Shown here one piece after another: positions 45,087 to 54,789 of a DNA stretch of 64,000 nt. Source of the stretch: Pseudanabaena sp. (GTDB taxonomy: Bacteria > Cyanobacteriota > Cyanobacteriia > Pseudanabaenales > Pseudanabaenaceae); contig QBLS01000010.1 in NCBI GenBank assembly GCA_003249015.1, positions 1-64,000 on the forward strand, written 5' to 3'. Under the pieces are notes generated by a model that had not been told where the DNA came from, did not search any database, and saw nothing but the letters and a program-made list of their open reading frames with translations. Every line of letters begins with the position of its first letter. Positions within the stretch are counted from its first letter, which is position 1. Made by a program: the position numbers and the translations under genes.

Positions 45087-45259
45087 TACAGCGTTTTGCC
45101 CTAGAACTTAAAACAAGAAAACCTTTGAAGGCATAGCCTTCAAAGGTTTTCTTGTTTTGGTATAACCCACCAGAATGATGGCAGTGCGTAGCGTTATCAC
45201 TTAATCAAAACCCAAAAGACGATTGGCGGCGCGAAGCGCCGCCAATCGTCTTTTGGGTT
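45087..45259. repeat. Two family A elements between htrA and the FHA gene
   Basis: Head TTTACAGCGTTTTGCCCTAG (45086-45105) with hairpin AAACAAGAAAACCTTTGAAG/CTTCAAAGGTTTTCTTGTTT (45110-45159). Second hairpin AACCCAAAAGACGATTGGCG plus GCGC, loop GAA (45209-45259), flanked by CTTAATCAA. Confidence 0.85.
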
Positions 45260-45345
45260 AAAGCTATAACTTCAGTAAAATAGCCTATCTGTTTTTAGTT
45301 GAAAATTTGGTATGGATAAGTAATTCGCAGATTTGAGATGTTTTT

Positions 45346-46491
45346 ATGCCGACCTATCCAAAAATGGATTCCTCATCCAATTTACAAGACTCAACTGTCG
45401 TGGAATGTGGTCAAGTTGAGCATTTTCTAATTTTGCAAGATCCACAGGGGCAGCAGAGAGTTAGCCTAAATCAACAGGATTATATTTTAGGGCGATCGCC
45501 TGAAGCCGATATCATTTTGCGATCGCAATCAGTGTCTCGAGAACACGCAACATTGTCAGCTATTTCGGTGACTCCTCCTTACCAAGTCTTTCAACTAAGT
45601 GATGGTACGACTGAAAGCGGAAAAAGCACTAATGGACTAGTCATTAACGGAGAGCTGCGCGACACTTGGATATTGATGCATGGAGACGAGATTGTTTTTA
45701 GCAGCAATACGATGGCTATTTACCGAATAGTTCCAGAGCCGCCTTACGCTGGAGGCAGGATGGGAATTTTTCTGGAATGGCTATACGAGTTAGCACAGAG
45801 AGAGCGTAAGTTTGGGAGATATAAGGTTGCAGAAAATTACTTAAATCAAATTTTAGTGATTAGTCAAAGGCTATATGGAACTAAACAACCTCAAGTAGCT
45901 AATTGTTTACTAGAGATAGCTACTCTTAATTTTTCACAAAATCTATTTGATAAGGCGGAGACTTTATTTTTAGAAGCAATTGAAATTTTGAAAGAAACTC
46001 TGGGGATCGGTCATCCTGACGTGATCAGTGTGATCAAAGAGCTGGCTATGATTTATAACAGTCAAGAAATGTATGAAAAAGCAGAGTTCTTACTGTTGCA
46101 GGTTTTAGAAGTTAAGCAAGATTTGTTTGATAATGAACATCCAGAAGTGGCTGCTAGCTTAGTAGACCTAGGGGCTGTATGTACTAGCCAGAAACGCTAT
46201 CAACTAGCTAAAAATTATTACGAAAAAGCTATAAAAATTTATAAACAAACATTAAAGGCTGGACATCCAGATATTTTATATGTTCAGAAAAAGCTGGCAA
46301 GTACCAAGAAGAAGCTGCGTCCTAAGTGGTTATCTTTGAGCTTGTTGATTCCTGCCTCGTTGGTACTGCTATCGGGTGTAATTGTCTATGCGTTTTATGC
46401 CCCTAGATCTGACATAACCTGTATCAAAATTTTGGCTGATGGAAGTGTCCAATCGATTTCTGGTGATGAGTGCCGCCGCCTCAGCAAATAA
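45346..46491 (+). CDS. FHA domain plus tetratricopeptide repeat membrane protein
   Basis: A 381-residue protein. The FHA domain at about 25-125 shows the phosphothreonine-binding pattern ILGRSPEADIILRSQSVSREHA...TNGLVINGE. TPR units at about 135-320 are of the Kinesin-light-chain type (AENYLNQILVISQRLYG...HPDVISVIKELAMIYNSQEMYEKAEFLLLQVLEV). One membrane helix follows near 330-350 (LSLSLLIPASLVLLSGVIVYAF) with a short exterior tail (ITCIKILADGSV). FHA domains read Ser/Thr phosphorylation; a kinase is encoded at 34309 but a link is only speculation. A decayed fragment of a paralogue's C-terminal part lies at 48366. Confidence 0.88.
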   Translation: MPTYPKMDSSSNLQDSTVVECGQVEHFLILQDPQGQQRVSLNQQDYILGRSPEADIILRSQSVSREHATLSAISVTPPYQVFQLSDGTTESGKSTNGLVINGELRDTWILMHGDEIVFSSNTMAIYRIVPEPPYAGGRMGIFLEWLYELAQRERKFGRYKVAENYLNQILVISQRLYGTKQPQVANCLLEIATLNFSQNLFDKAETLFLEAIEILKETLGIGHPDVISVIKELAMIYNSQEMYEKAEFLLLQVLEVKQDLFDNEHPEVAASLVDLGAVCTSQKRYQLAKNYYEKAIKIYKQTLKAGHPDILYVQKKLASTKKKLRPKWLSLSLLIPASLVLLSGVIVYAFYAPRSDITCIKILADGSVQSISGDECRRLSK

Positions 46492-46548
46492 AAGAAAGTA
46501 CGTTATAGCGTTTATCAGCCTAGTGAATCAAACTTTTGTAACTCTCTT

Positions 46549-46573
46549 GAAGAAATGGCGTAGCCATTTCTTC
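46549..46573. repeat. AAGAAATGGC-type hairpin
   Basis: GAAGAAATGGC, loop GTA, GCCATTTCTTC; the third module of family C occurring alone, between convergent genes. Confidence 0.8.
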
Positions 46574-46615
46574 ATTTGGTATTATGTCGCGCTGAGTATT
46601 TAGTATTTAGAAGTA

Positions 46616-48172
46616 TCATTTTGCACCGCCAGTATTGTTATTGGTGGGTTGGTAAGTAACTAGTGACCAATATTCTCCACCACCTGTAAACTTGGCGCTA
46701 ACGCTCAGCGCTCCCCTTGCTTTAACAACTCCCACAAACAGATCTCCCCTTTTTTGTAACTTGGTCCATTTGTCTGTTTGCTGATCGATTACTGCCACAT
46801 CGAGGGCGTTAGGAACAGTGATTTCTAAATTAACTGACTGATTTCGCGGTAGCGTGGCGGTGATCGGTGTGCGAAGGTAGGCGCGTTTTTCAGCATAGGT
46901 CGCATAGGTTTTAGGAAATGCTGCACCTGCTTGGGTGGTAATCAGTTCGTAATTAGCTACTAGGGGAAGTTGATAGCTTTGTTGTTGAGCTTGCTTGTTG
47001 TGTTGCGCTGATTTTACTTTTGCCTGCTGGGGTTTTGCATAGATCTCTAGTTGATAAGTACCTGCGGCAGGAAAAGCCATATTTACCTCTACGCGATCGC
47101 CATTTCGCTGCACAAAGGTTTGGGTTTCGGCAAGGATTTGATTTTGTCGTTTCAATCTGGCAGTAAAAATGACATTTGGTGGCGCTTTTAAGGTAATCCT
47201 TGCGCGACCTGTAACGGCGCGAAGACGGTATTGGGTGGCATCCTGTAATGCTAAACCGAACTGAAAGAATTCGGGCTTGAGACGGGGCAATGCGAGAAAT
47301 TGCTGGCGACTATAGGGGCTAGGGAGCATTTGCCATAGGTCAAGCGTAGGATGGTGACTATAAATTAATTGCGCGGGAACTGCCGCAAAATAAGCAGGAT
47401 TAAATTGCCTCTTAAAGCGACCATCCTCCAAGTTGCCCGCCCCCCATGTCACATCCACTAAATACCAAGCCCCGTCAATCATGACCGCATTCCAAGCATG
47501 ATTTGAGCGATCGGTCTGGTCTTGATCTGTCTCTATACCCTTGGCAAAACCCTCGACAATCACTACATCTAAACCCATCTCCCGACCTAAAGCCTGATAT
47601 AAGTTGGCATAGCCTCCACAGATCGCTAGCCGATATTGCAATACTTCGGCGGCAGTATAGTAGCTGTTTTGACGGCTTTGAAATGCTTGCACATCATAGG
47701 TAATATTTCGCGCTATCCAAGCATAGATAATCCTTGCTTTTTGGGCATCGGTCTTAGCATGTTTCTTGAGTAAGTTAGCTAATTCTGCAACAGAGTTGCC
47801 TCGGTAGACTGTACTAAAACCAAGACGATCAATCTCTGTATAATTTTTTTTCTGTAAGTAAACGGCATCACCAATTTGACGATTTTGATATTGCTGCCAA
47901 AATTGTCGCTGTTCTAGATTACTGTCAAGAACTGGTGCAAGACTAAGGCGAGGACGCTGGTTCCACGGGTCAAATGATTTAAGGTCGGCAAATGATTCAG
48001 CAAGAGACTCAAAGGGTTTCCTCAAGGACAGGTTGTTGAACTTGCCCGAAATATTACCTGAAACTGCAATTGCTCCAGCTAGGATTATCCCAAACCATAG
48101 CCCCGTAGCTCCTGATGGTTGCAATCTAAAATTTTGTTGAGAAGAAGGTTTATTGCTACGTCGATTAGGCAT
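46616..48172 (-). CDS. Transglutaminase-like domain protein
   Basis: A 518-residue protein with an N-terminal membrane anchor (about 25-42, LWFGIILAGAIAVSG), so it probably faces the periplasm. The transglutaminase/protease-like core at about 140-270 contains the triad Cys (LAICGGYANLYQALG), His (SNHAWNAVMIDGAWYLVDVTWG) and Asp in the same stretch. The C-terminal 250 residues consist of beta-sandwich-like segments (RITLKAPPNVIFTARL) as in KY/transglutaminase-type wall proteins. Function is unknown; peptide cleavage or cross-linking at the cell surface is a reasonable guess. It converges with the FHA-TPR gene. Confidence 0.88.
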   Translation of the reverse strand: MPNRRSNKPSSQQNFRLQPSGATGLWFGIILAGAIAVSGNISGKFNNLSLRKPFESLAESFADLKSFDPWNQRPRLSLAPVLDSNLEQRQFWQQYQNRQIGDAVYLQKKNYTEIDRLGFSTVYRGNSVAELANLLKKHAKTDAQKARIIYAWIARNITYDVQAFQSRQNSYYTAAEVLQYRLAICGGYANLYQALGREMGLDVVIVEGFAKGIETDQDQTDRSNHAWNAVMIDGAWYLVDVTWGAGNLEDGRFKRQFNPAYFAAVPAQLIYSHHPTLDLWQMLPSPYSRQQFLALPRLKPEFFQFGLALQDATQYRLRAVTGRARITLKAPPNVIFTARLKRQNQILAETQTFVQRNGDRVEVNMAFPAAGTYQLEIYAKPQQAKVKSAQHNKQAQQQSYQLPLVANYELITTQAGAAFPKTYATYAEKRAYLRTPITATLPRNQSVNLEITVPNALDVAVIDQQTDKWTKLQKRGDLFVGVVKARGALSVSAKFTGGGEYWSLVTYQPTNNNTGGAK

Positions 48173-48250
48173 GGTAAGTAATTTTCTAATAGCAATAAAA
48201 TTGTCAGTATTTAATCTTTATTTTATATGTTTGAGCCTACATAGCATTTA

Positions 48251-48365
48251 TAGCAAAGCAAGAGTTAGTTAGTACAAATAAAAACCAAGAAGCGAGTGGC
48301 AGCGCTTCGCGCCGCCACTCATCTTCTAGGGTTTTGATTTGTATCAGCTAACTCTTGCTTTGCTA
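48251..48365. repeat. Element with 18-bp terminal inverted repeats
   Basis: Ends TAGCAAAGCAAGAGTTAG (48251-48268) and CTAACTCTTGCTTTGCTA (48348-48365) are perfect inverses. Inside, TACAAATAAAAACC and GGGTTTTGATTTGTA continue the pairing, and a central hairpin AAGATGAGTGGCGGC-type with GCGCTTCGCGC tip closes it. It looks like a non-autonomous mobile element (MITE-like) and abuts the pseudogene fragment at 48366. Confidence 0.85.
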
Positions 48366-48524
48366 CATGTTCATAAAAAGATGGTAAGTACCAAGAGAAA
48401 ATTACGCCCTAAGTTGCTGTCTCTCAGTTTGTTAATTCACTCATCACTGATACGACTATCAGGCTTAATTACCTTGTCTTTTTGTGCTGGTTTGTTGGTG
48501 GCACCTAGTACCATCACCTTTTAG
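48366..48524 (+). pseudogene. Remnant of an FHA-TPR paralogue C-terminus
   Basis: The frame encodes KKMVSTKRKLRPKLLSLSL then LIHSSLIRLSGLI, matching without gaps the KKLASTKKKLRPKWLSLSL / LIPASLVLLSGVI stretch of the FHA-TPR protein (DNA match from about 48366 on, to TGTTCA(G/T)AAAAAG at 46284). The similarity starts exactly at the right end of the inverted-repeat element, and the FHA and TPR parts are absent. A former tandem duplicate appears to have been deleted or cut by the element. The remaining 61-codon frame is unlikely to be functional. Confidence 0.75.
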
Positions 48525-48525
48525 A

Positions 48526-48562
48526 AAACAAAAAAGCGGTGCAGCGCACCGCTTTTTTGTTT
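48526..48562. terminator. Terminator of the multi-phosphatase gene
   Basis: AAACAAAAAAGCGGTGC, loop AGC, GCACCGCTTTTTTGTTT; T-runs on both strands, two bases beyond the stop of the large minus-strand gene. Confidence 0.92.
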
Positions 48563-48564
48563 GT

Positions 48565-51500
48565 CTAGATAAATGCGAAGCTAGAAACATTCAGGCTCGC
48601 TGTATCGATGCCGTTTAGAATCGCGATCGCATTGCCATTTACAGAAATGGTGTTGCCAGTACGGTTTAGTTCGGCAAAACCAAAACTTGCGCCTTGGAAG
48701 CCTAGAACATCAGTACCAATTTGAAAATCAACAATTGTGTTGAGAGCAGCAGGTGCTTCACCGCCGAAGATCCAGAATTGATCAGCGCCAGCACCACCCG
48801 AGAGCAGGTTGCCGCCACCAGTGCCGACAAAGAACTTATCGTTACCATTACCGCCAAGGGCGCGATCGCCACTTCCCAAGAAGAAAGTATCATCACCATC
48901 GCCACCTGACATACGGTTATTACCCTTACCATCTGTGGCTTCAAAGGTATCGTTACCAGAACCACCGAAGACGCGATCTCCTTGGGTGACAAAAATGATG
49001 TCGCTGGCACTACCTGTATCAATGCGGTTGTTGCCAACGGCAAAGGATGGATTAAATTGCAGATCCACACTGTCATCACCTGCGCCTGTGAAGACGATAT
49101 TGCTTCGTCCGTCAAAGGTTTGACCATTAAGAGCCAGCAAATCATCACTATTAGTAGAGCCAACGCCAACTAGCTTGGCTCCTGCGATAACTTGATTTGG
49201 TTCGACTTCAAACTGGCTGACAATCTGAGGGTTGCGGTTGGTAATCAGACTAGGATTGGCTTCTAGTTCAGCACGGGTATATGGCTGGATGCCGTAGGTG
49301 GTGACGGTCAACTTCTGAGTATTAGGATCGATGTCAAACTCTGTCCAGCCATAGGTTTGAGTTGCCACATAATCGCCTTTTAGCAACTTAGCCTTGATTA
49401 AGCCATTGGCTTGGGCAAGGTTATTGTTGAGACCAAGAGGATCATAGCCAAGGGGTGTTAGTCCGCCATCGACAATGGATTTGATAAAGTCATCCTTATC
49501 GTTGAGCGCACTATCGGCATCATTGGCGACAGGGAGCGAGTCGTAAAAGGCTTTACCCTGAGCATTAAGGATGCCAGCCGCAACCGCAAGTTCGGCAACT
49601 GTGGGACCAAAGGGAGCGTCAAAGGCAACGGAGCCAGTGGTAATTTCAAAGGCATTGGTAGCAATTTGTGCTTGTCCAACACCGAGTTGATAGGTGAGGT
49701 TGTTGACCAATGTGCCGTGAATATCGGCGGCGATGAAGATAACGTTATTGATATTGTTGTCATCAATGAACTTGAGGATTTCGGTGCGTTCGGCGGCATA
49801 ACCTTCATAGCGATCGCTAGCGGCGAGTACACCCAGATTTTGCACTGGCTCAGGTAGATTGATGAACTTCCAAGTCACGCCGTCTTTCTGAGCTTGCAGC
49901 AAATCGCGCTTGAGGTCTTCCACCTGCACTTTGCCAAGGAATGTCCTTGAGGGATTGAAAGACTGGGCTAAAAATGTGCCAACCTGAACTTGATCAGCGA
50001 TATTTGTGACATTGGTTAGCCCTGGATCGCGGAAGGAGCGGGCATCGAGGACGATATTGACCGCATCAGAGCCGTAGGTATTGGCGCGGTAGAGTTTGCG
50101 TTCACCAGATGTACGGGTATCGCCTGTAGCTCCGTAAAATTCATCACGGATAGGATTGTACTCTTGGAAGGCTTGCAATCCACGCTCGTAAAGGGGCGCA
50201 TCGTTGACTAAGCCAGAGGTTGCACCGTACAAAGCTTGGTCGGCGCTGGATAATGTCGAGACATCTTGACCACCTTGGAAGTCGTTAACGACTTCGTGAT
50301 CGTCAATGGTTGCCACGATGGAGGTAGAGGCACGAAGCTCTGCCCAGAAGTTTTGACCGAAGCGATCGCCATAGACTTCACTGTGCTTGGCTCGAAAATC
50401 TTCTAGGGTAGTAGCTTGGTCTTTTTCAGTACCATCGGGATTGCGAACTGCGGGAGAAGCAAAGTCAGCATAGATGGTATCGCCGAGTTCCACAAAGAAT
50501 TCAAGGTTGCGCTCAGCGGCATTGGCGATCGCAGGGTAAGGAGCAATTTCGCCGCGCCAGTCACCTGCTGCACCAAAGCGTAAGCCTGACTGCTTGCCGA
50601 TCTCACTAGCAGTGCTAAACTTGCCCTCGGCAACCGCTCCTAAAGAGTCGGTAACGCGATAGAAGTAATCCGTACCAGCGATTAGCCCTGTGACATCGAC
50701 CTTAACGGGTTGTGAGCCATTGGTAACGGTGACTGTCTTGGTTCCAGCGATCGTACTGAAATCGGCTTTAGTTGAATATTCAAACTTGACTGCTCCAGCG
50801 ATCGCGTTGCGGGTCCAGAGTACGGTCGAGGTTTGGGTGGTGTCACCGCTTGCCACGCCATTGATAAAGGAATTTGACTGAGGATTGCGGGGATCGTAGC
50901 TGGTGGTATCGATCTTGAGGGGAGTTGAGAAGCTATTCGCTATATTTTCAAAGGGAACGAACTTGAAGTTACTGCTGATATTTTCTAGCTCGCCATCATC
51001 TTCCGCCAGTACGGCTGGGTCATTGCTGCCATCTTGAGTAATGAACACGCCAAAGGGGAAGTTTGTGCCCAGAGGTACGTTGATTACATCTGCTCCATCG
51101 GATTCCTGTACGCTGTCGATACTGCCGTTATTGCCGATCGCAAAGCGACCGATAAAGTCATTGTTGCCTTCACGGGAGTAGGTGGCAAAGGTGTTGTCGC
51201 CTTGACTAGATGCAAACAGATAGCCAGCGCCATCTTTGCCGTAATAAATAGTTAGTCCTTCGACATCTTCGATTAGATTTTTGCCGCCCAAGTCCTTGAC
51301 TTTATCAATCAAGATGCCTGCATTGCTGCTGTTGGGTTCTGCGTCGTATTTCCAGATACCGACATTTTCTTGACCGATATACAGGAAGCCCTTTTCCTGA
51401 TCGACAACCATGCCTTCAGTTTGAGGATCGCGACCATCGATGGTGGGAACGGTGAAATTTCTTACCAATTGATAGCCGATCGCGCCATTGCCTTTGTCAA

Positions 51501-54366
51501 CGAGTTTGAGTTGAGCGATGTCGCCAGTTTCGCGGCGGCTGGTGAAGACGTAAAAGTCTTGAGTGGCAGGGCTGCGATAAATGGTGAGTCCATAAGCACT
51601 AATCGAATCAGGATCAAATTCACCTGTGAAGGGCGCACCTTGGAAAATCGTGGCGGCGTTAGGATCAGTAATGTTGGTTAGGAAATTACCGCCAGTGCCA
51701 TTGGCATCGATTTTGAAAATGGCAAGTTTATCGTTATTGCGATCGCTGGCTACGGCAATATCAACTTTTTGACCACCGAGAGTAAAGCCATACTGCAAAT
51801 CCACATTGTTGTATCGGATGTCAGGATTGCTGGGGTTGATGGTCTGTAAAAGTTCGCCTGCGAGATCATAGATTCGCAAGCCGCCGTTTTTGACACTGGT
51901 AACGACGAGACTTTTGGATGAGTCCGTGGCATTGACGTAGATCGCGGGATCATCAGCATCAGCGCGTTGGTTAAAGGGAACTGCATCATCATCTAAAAGC
52001 GCGGGGCGAGTTTCCACAATTGGTGTAACTGTAGGAACGACATCGGCACTCAAGGTGAGGATTTGCGTAAACTGAGTGGCGCTGAAGTTGTTGTCGCTGA
52101 CCAACACTATCGACTGACGACCATCGGCAAGCTTGGGTCCAAAGGTGATGCCTTCGATGTTGTCAGTGCCAGTGGGCAAGTTGAGATCATCAAGATTGAG
52201 AACTAAACGCTTCTGCACTGGGGCGATCGCGGCAAACTGCTCAGTCGTCAAGGCGCTTAGCGAATCATTGAAACTAATATCAGTTGCACCTTGCAAGGTG
52301 ATTTCGTAAATCTTGATCGTGTTGCCAGTGTTATTGATCGTGCCAACTGCGCCAACGGCAAAGGAACGCTCCACCGCCAACAAAGTGCCGCGATCGTCGA
52401 TCGCCAACAAATCCACTAAGCCATTGGTGGCAAATTGCCCCGCAGGATTAGGCGGAATTGCCACAGGATCAGTGACATACAGATATTCTTTTTCGGGCTG
52501 ACCGCTGACCAAGTTGTATTGAACAATGCGCGATCGCGAACCATTGCTAACCGTCGCAGGTAAACCATCTTGGAAGATCGCGTTTTCGGTTGCAGTGTAG
52601 AGCGTCTTCTGATTGGGGGCGATCGTTAGACTCTCAAAGGCAAGATTATTGAATATTCCCGCCGTTTGGGTATCGCCAGCATTGATCGTGCCGCTGTTGT
52701 TGGTGTCAACCACTACAGGCGAGAACTTTTTAGGAACAGGCAGCGATCGCACTTCTTGACCAGTGGTTAGCGAAAATTCCTTAATAAAAGGATCGCCAAC
52801 ACGACCAGCAGCAGGATTGGCTTCGCCTTCTGAAGAAATGAAGACGGTGCCATTTTTAGTTAAGGCAATTCCTTCAGGATCGAGAGAGTTTGGCGCAAAA
52901 GGAGTGCCACTCGCATCTTTTAACTGCACAACATTGGTGAACGTGACAGCGTTGGTGACAGGATCGAGGGTGAAGGTATAAAAACGCGCATTTGAGGAGC
53001 GATCGTCTGAGATGGCATAGTAGCGATTATTCGCAGCGTCATAGGTCACGCCCGACAAACCACCGACAGGCACGTCAACACCATTGATTTTCGCGGCGGC
53101 TCCAGTCGGCACAAAGCCAGTTGCAAAGGTCGTATTACCTACCAAAGTCGCCTCGGTCACAGTCTTACCTGCTGGGGTTGCACCAACTTGCACATCTGCA
53201 TAGATCAAGCGGTGGTCAGAGCTTGGGAATGGAAAAGTGCCAACAGGTGCGAAGTTAGGATCGCTATTCAGCGGCCAGTAAACCGCCGAATTGGTGACTT
53301 GCAGATCGCTTGAAGGTAATACATAATCTGCTCTCAAATTCCCTGGGGCAGGATTATCGTTAAAGTCGGCTGTATCAAAGGCAGGATTACCGTTTTGGTT
53401 GACATTAGCTCCTGTTTGCAGAATCGCTTGTTGCACTCCACCCGCACTCGCTGGTACGGAGTTAGTGTTGATGTTCGGATTGAGTAGCAGTTGACGAATG
53501 GCATTATTAAAACTGTCCCCATCACGAGGATCGGCATTTTGATCGCCCATGATCACGAAGCTTGAGCCGTTAGCAATCCCTCCCGTTTTACCCTTATCGT
53601 CGTAAATGTAACCACCCTTGTCTGGGGTAATGTAATCAGACCAAAAACGAATTTCGTCAGCATTGCGCTTACCATTACGGTCTTCGGTTCCGTCAAAGGT
53701 GGGTGGTGTGGGATGACTTAGAAGTAAATGTACTGTCTCGCCATTAACTTTAATTGGCACATCCCAATGACTCTTAGAAGATAGACGCAATACGGCAATT
53801 TCTTCAGGAGCATAAAACCCACTCAGGTTCTCATTGACAGCAGTCGCAGGATTGTCAATTGTGGGATCGTTGGTGAGCAGGTTGTTCGGCATATCCTTCC
53901 AAAGGAAATTCTGGAAAGTGCGAATGTTGGCGGTGTCAATTTCATATTTTGACAACAGCAACATTCCAAACTGTCCAGGGAATTGACCAAACCCAAAGGA
54001 GTCATCACCATATCCTGCTGCACCAACAGTAGTAACCGCAGTGCCATTATTATTGAGATCAAATCCTGAGTTAATTCCCGTGTTTGATGGAGCGATATAA
54101 ACAAAGGGATAATTAACAGGATTAGCGCCATTTTGGCTAACTCCTAAATAGTTTTGTTGCAAAAGCTGTACAGGCTGCAATGGATTTGCTGCCACATAGT
54201 CAAATTCGTTGATTAATAAAATATCAGGATTATTGCGTTGAATAATTTCGGCAACTGCCTTTGCCTGAGAATTATTTGGGGTTGAAAGATCGGTAACTAA
54301 TTGACCTTCAGCATTGCGATTTAGGGAAGCATTAAACTGAGAAAAGCGCACAGATGTCGTTGTCAT
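48565..54366 (-). CDS. Giant secreted phosphatase fusion: EEP nuclease, two phytase-type propellers, PhoD, RTX
   Basis: One uninterrupted 1933-residue frame. Residues 1-395 resemble an endonuclease/exonuclease/phosphatase (EEP) domain: LLINEFDY, LLSHPTPP, VIMGDQNADPRDGDS, SSDHRLIYADVQV. About 405-775 is an esterase-like phytase domain (GLSGVTYDAANNRYYAISDDRS, DPEGIAL, NIEGITFGP). About 790-1115 is a beta-propeller 3-phytase (DADDPAIYVN, RYNNVDLQYGF, EGMVVDQEKGFLYIGQE, DVEGLTIYY, LFASSQGDNTF). About 1165-1255 is the N-terminal domain and 1260-1690 the catalytic domain of PhoD alkaline phosphatase (GDWRGE, ELGDTIYAD, DDHEVVNDF, AADIHGT). About 1735-1870 are RTX-like GGxGxD calcium repeats. No N-terminal signal is seen; the RTX end suggests type I secretion. 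I infer scavenging of organic phosphate (nucleic acid, phytate, phosphodiesters). No secretion genes are in the window. Confidence 0.92.
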   Translation of the reverse strand: MTTTSVRFSQFNASLNRNAEGQLVTDLSTPNNSQAKAVAEIIQRNNPDILLINEFDYVAANPLQPVQLLQQNYLGVSQNGANPVNYPFVYIAPSNTGINSGFDLNNNGTAVTTVGAAGYGDDSFGFGQFPGQFGMLLLSKYEIDTANIRTFQNFLWKDMPNNLLTNDPTIDNPATAVNENLSGFYAPEEIAVLRLSSKSHWDVPIKVNGETVHLLLSHPTPPTFDGTEDRNGKRNADEIRFWSDYITPDKGGYIYDDKGKTGGIANGSSFVIMGDQNADPRDGDSFNNAIRQLLLNPNINTNSVPASAGGVQQAILQTGANVNQNGNPAFDTADFNDNPAPGNLRADYVLPSSDLQVTNSAVYWPLNSDPNFAPVGTFPFPSSDHRLIYADVQVGATPAGKTVTEATLVGNTTFATGFVPTGAAAKINGVDVPVGGLSGVTYDAANNRYYAISDDRSSNARFYTFTLDPVTNAVTFTNVVQLKDASGTPFAPNSLDPEGIALTKNGTVFISSEGEANPAAGRVGDPFIKEFSLTTGQEVRSLPVPKKFSPVVVDTNNSGTINAGDTQTAGIFNNLAFESLTIAPNQKTLYTATENAIFQDGLPATVSNGSRSRIVQYNLVSGQPEKEYLYVTDPVAIPPNPAGQFATNGLVDLLAIDDRGTLLAVERSFAVGAVGTINNTGNTIKIYEITLQGATDISFNDSLSALTTEQFAAIAPVQKRLVLNLDDLNLPTGTDNIEGITFGPKLADGRQSIVLVSDNNFSATQFTQILTLSADVVPTVTPIVETRPALLDDDAVPFNQRADADDPAIYVNATDSSKSLVVTSVKNGGLRIYDLAGELLQTINPSNPDIRYNNVDLQYGFTLGGQKVDIAVASDRNNDKLAIFKIDANGTGGNFLTNITDPNAATIFQGAPFTGEFDPDSISAYGLTIYRSPATQDFYVFTSRRETGDIAQLKLVDKGNGAIGYQLVRNFTVPTIDGRDPQTEGMVVDQEKGFLYIGQENVGIWKYDAEPNSSNAGILIDKVKDLGGKNLIEDVEGLTIYYGKDGAGYLFASSQGDNTFATYSREGNNDFIGRFAIGNNGSIDSVQESDGADVINVPLGTNFPFGVFITQDGSNDPAVLAEDDGELENISSNFKFVPFENIANSFSTPLKIDTTSYDPRNPQSNSFINGVASGDTTQTSTVLWTRNAIAGAVKFEYSTKADFSTIAGTKTVTVTNGSQPVKVDVTGLIAGTDYFYRVTDSLGAVAEGKFSTASEIGKQSGLRFGAAGDWRGEIAPYPAIANAAERNLEFFVELGDTIYADFASPAVRNPDGTEKDQATTLEDFRAKHSEVYGDRFGQNFWAELRASTSIVATIDDHEVVNDFQGGQDVSTLSSADQALYGATSGLVNDAPLYERGLQAFQEYNPIRDEFYGATGDTRTSGERKLYRANTYGSDAVNIVLDARSFRDPGLTNVTNIADQVQVGTFLAQSFNPSRTFLGKVQVEDLKRDLLQAQKDGVTWKFINLPEPVQNLGVLAASDRYEGYAAERTEILKFIDDNNINNVIFIAADIHGTLVNNLTYQLGVGQAQIATNAFEITTGSVAFDAPFGPTVAELAVAAGILNAQGKAFYDSLPVANDADSALNDKDDFIKSIVDGGLTPLGYDPLGLNNNLAQANGLIKAKLLKGDYVATQTYGWTEFDIDPNTQKLTVTTYGIQPYTRAELEANPSLITNRNPQIVSQFEVEPNQVIAGAKLVGVGSTNSDDLLALNGQTFDGRSNIVFTGAGDDSVDLQFNPSFAVGNNRIDTGSASDIIFVTQGDRVFGGSGNDTFEATDGKGNNRMSGGDGDDTFFLGSGDRALGGNGNDKFFVGTGGGNLLSGGAGADQFWIFGGEAPAALNTIVDFQIGTDVLGFQGASFGFAELNRTGNTISVNGNAIAILNGIDTASLNVSSFAFI

Positions 54367-54789
54367 TTTATTTGTGTGAGGTGAGTTTAACTAAAGTCAA
54401 ACGGAAATTACGATCAGCATTAATGCGATCATTTGAAAACCATAGGTTGAATAATTTAAAACTCTAGAGCCTTGTTCCAAAAGAGGATCTGAGCTTCAGT
54501 TGGGCTTGATTTATATCTAGGTAATTAATACTAGCTAATTAATTAGTTGATAGAAGCAATCTAAATTTAGTAGAACATACCATCACTATTTCTATTAGCA
54601 GTGAAGATGTTATTTAGATATAAATACTTAATTTTGAAATAATACTTATGTCTTTAGAGGTATGCACTTCAGATGATATAACTGGAGTCTCTAAATTAAG
54701 GTTTAGATTTGGTTATGGATTAATTAAGACTGGCAAGAAATCCTATGGTTATCAGCTTTTACAAGCGTTAATTTATGTAAAGAATTGAA
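54367..54789. other. Intergenic region upstream of the phosphatase fusion
   Basis: About 420 AT-rich bases expected to hold the promoter of the large phosphatase gene. I looked for Pho boxes (repeats close to CTTAACCT / TTAACA) and saw none I could defend. A 46-codon frame at 54648-54788 starts with ATG (MSLEVCTSDDITGVSKLRF) and is compositionally plausible but has no ribosome binding site and no known family. Confidence 0.5.

Noticed and set aside
54648..54788. A 46-codon frame (MSLEVCTSDDITGVSKLRF start) upstream of the phosphatase fusion.
   Set aside because: No ribosome binding site and no family recognised; a frame this short is expected by chance in 420 bases of intergenic DNA.
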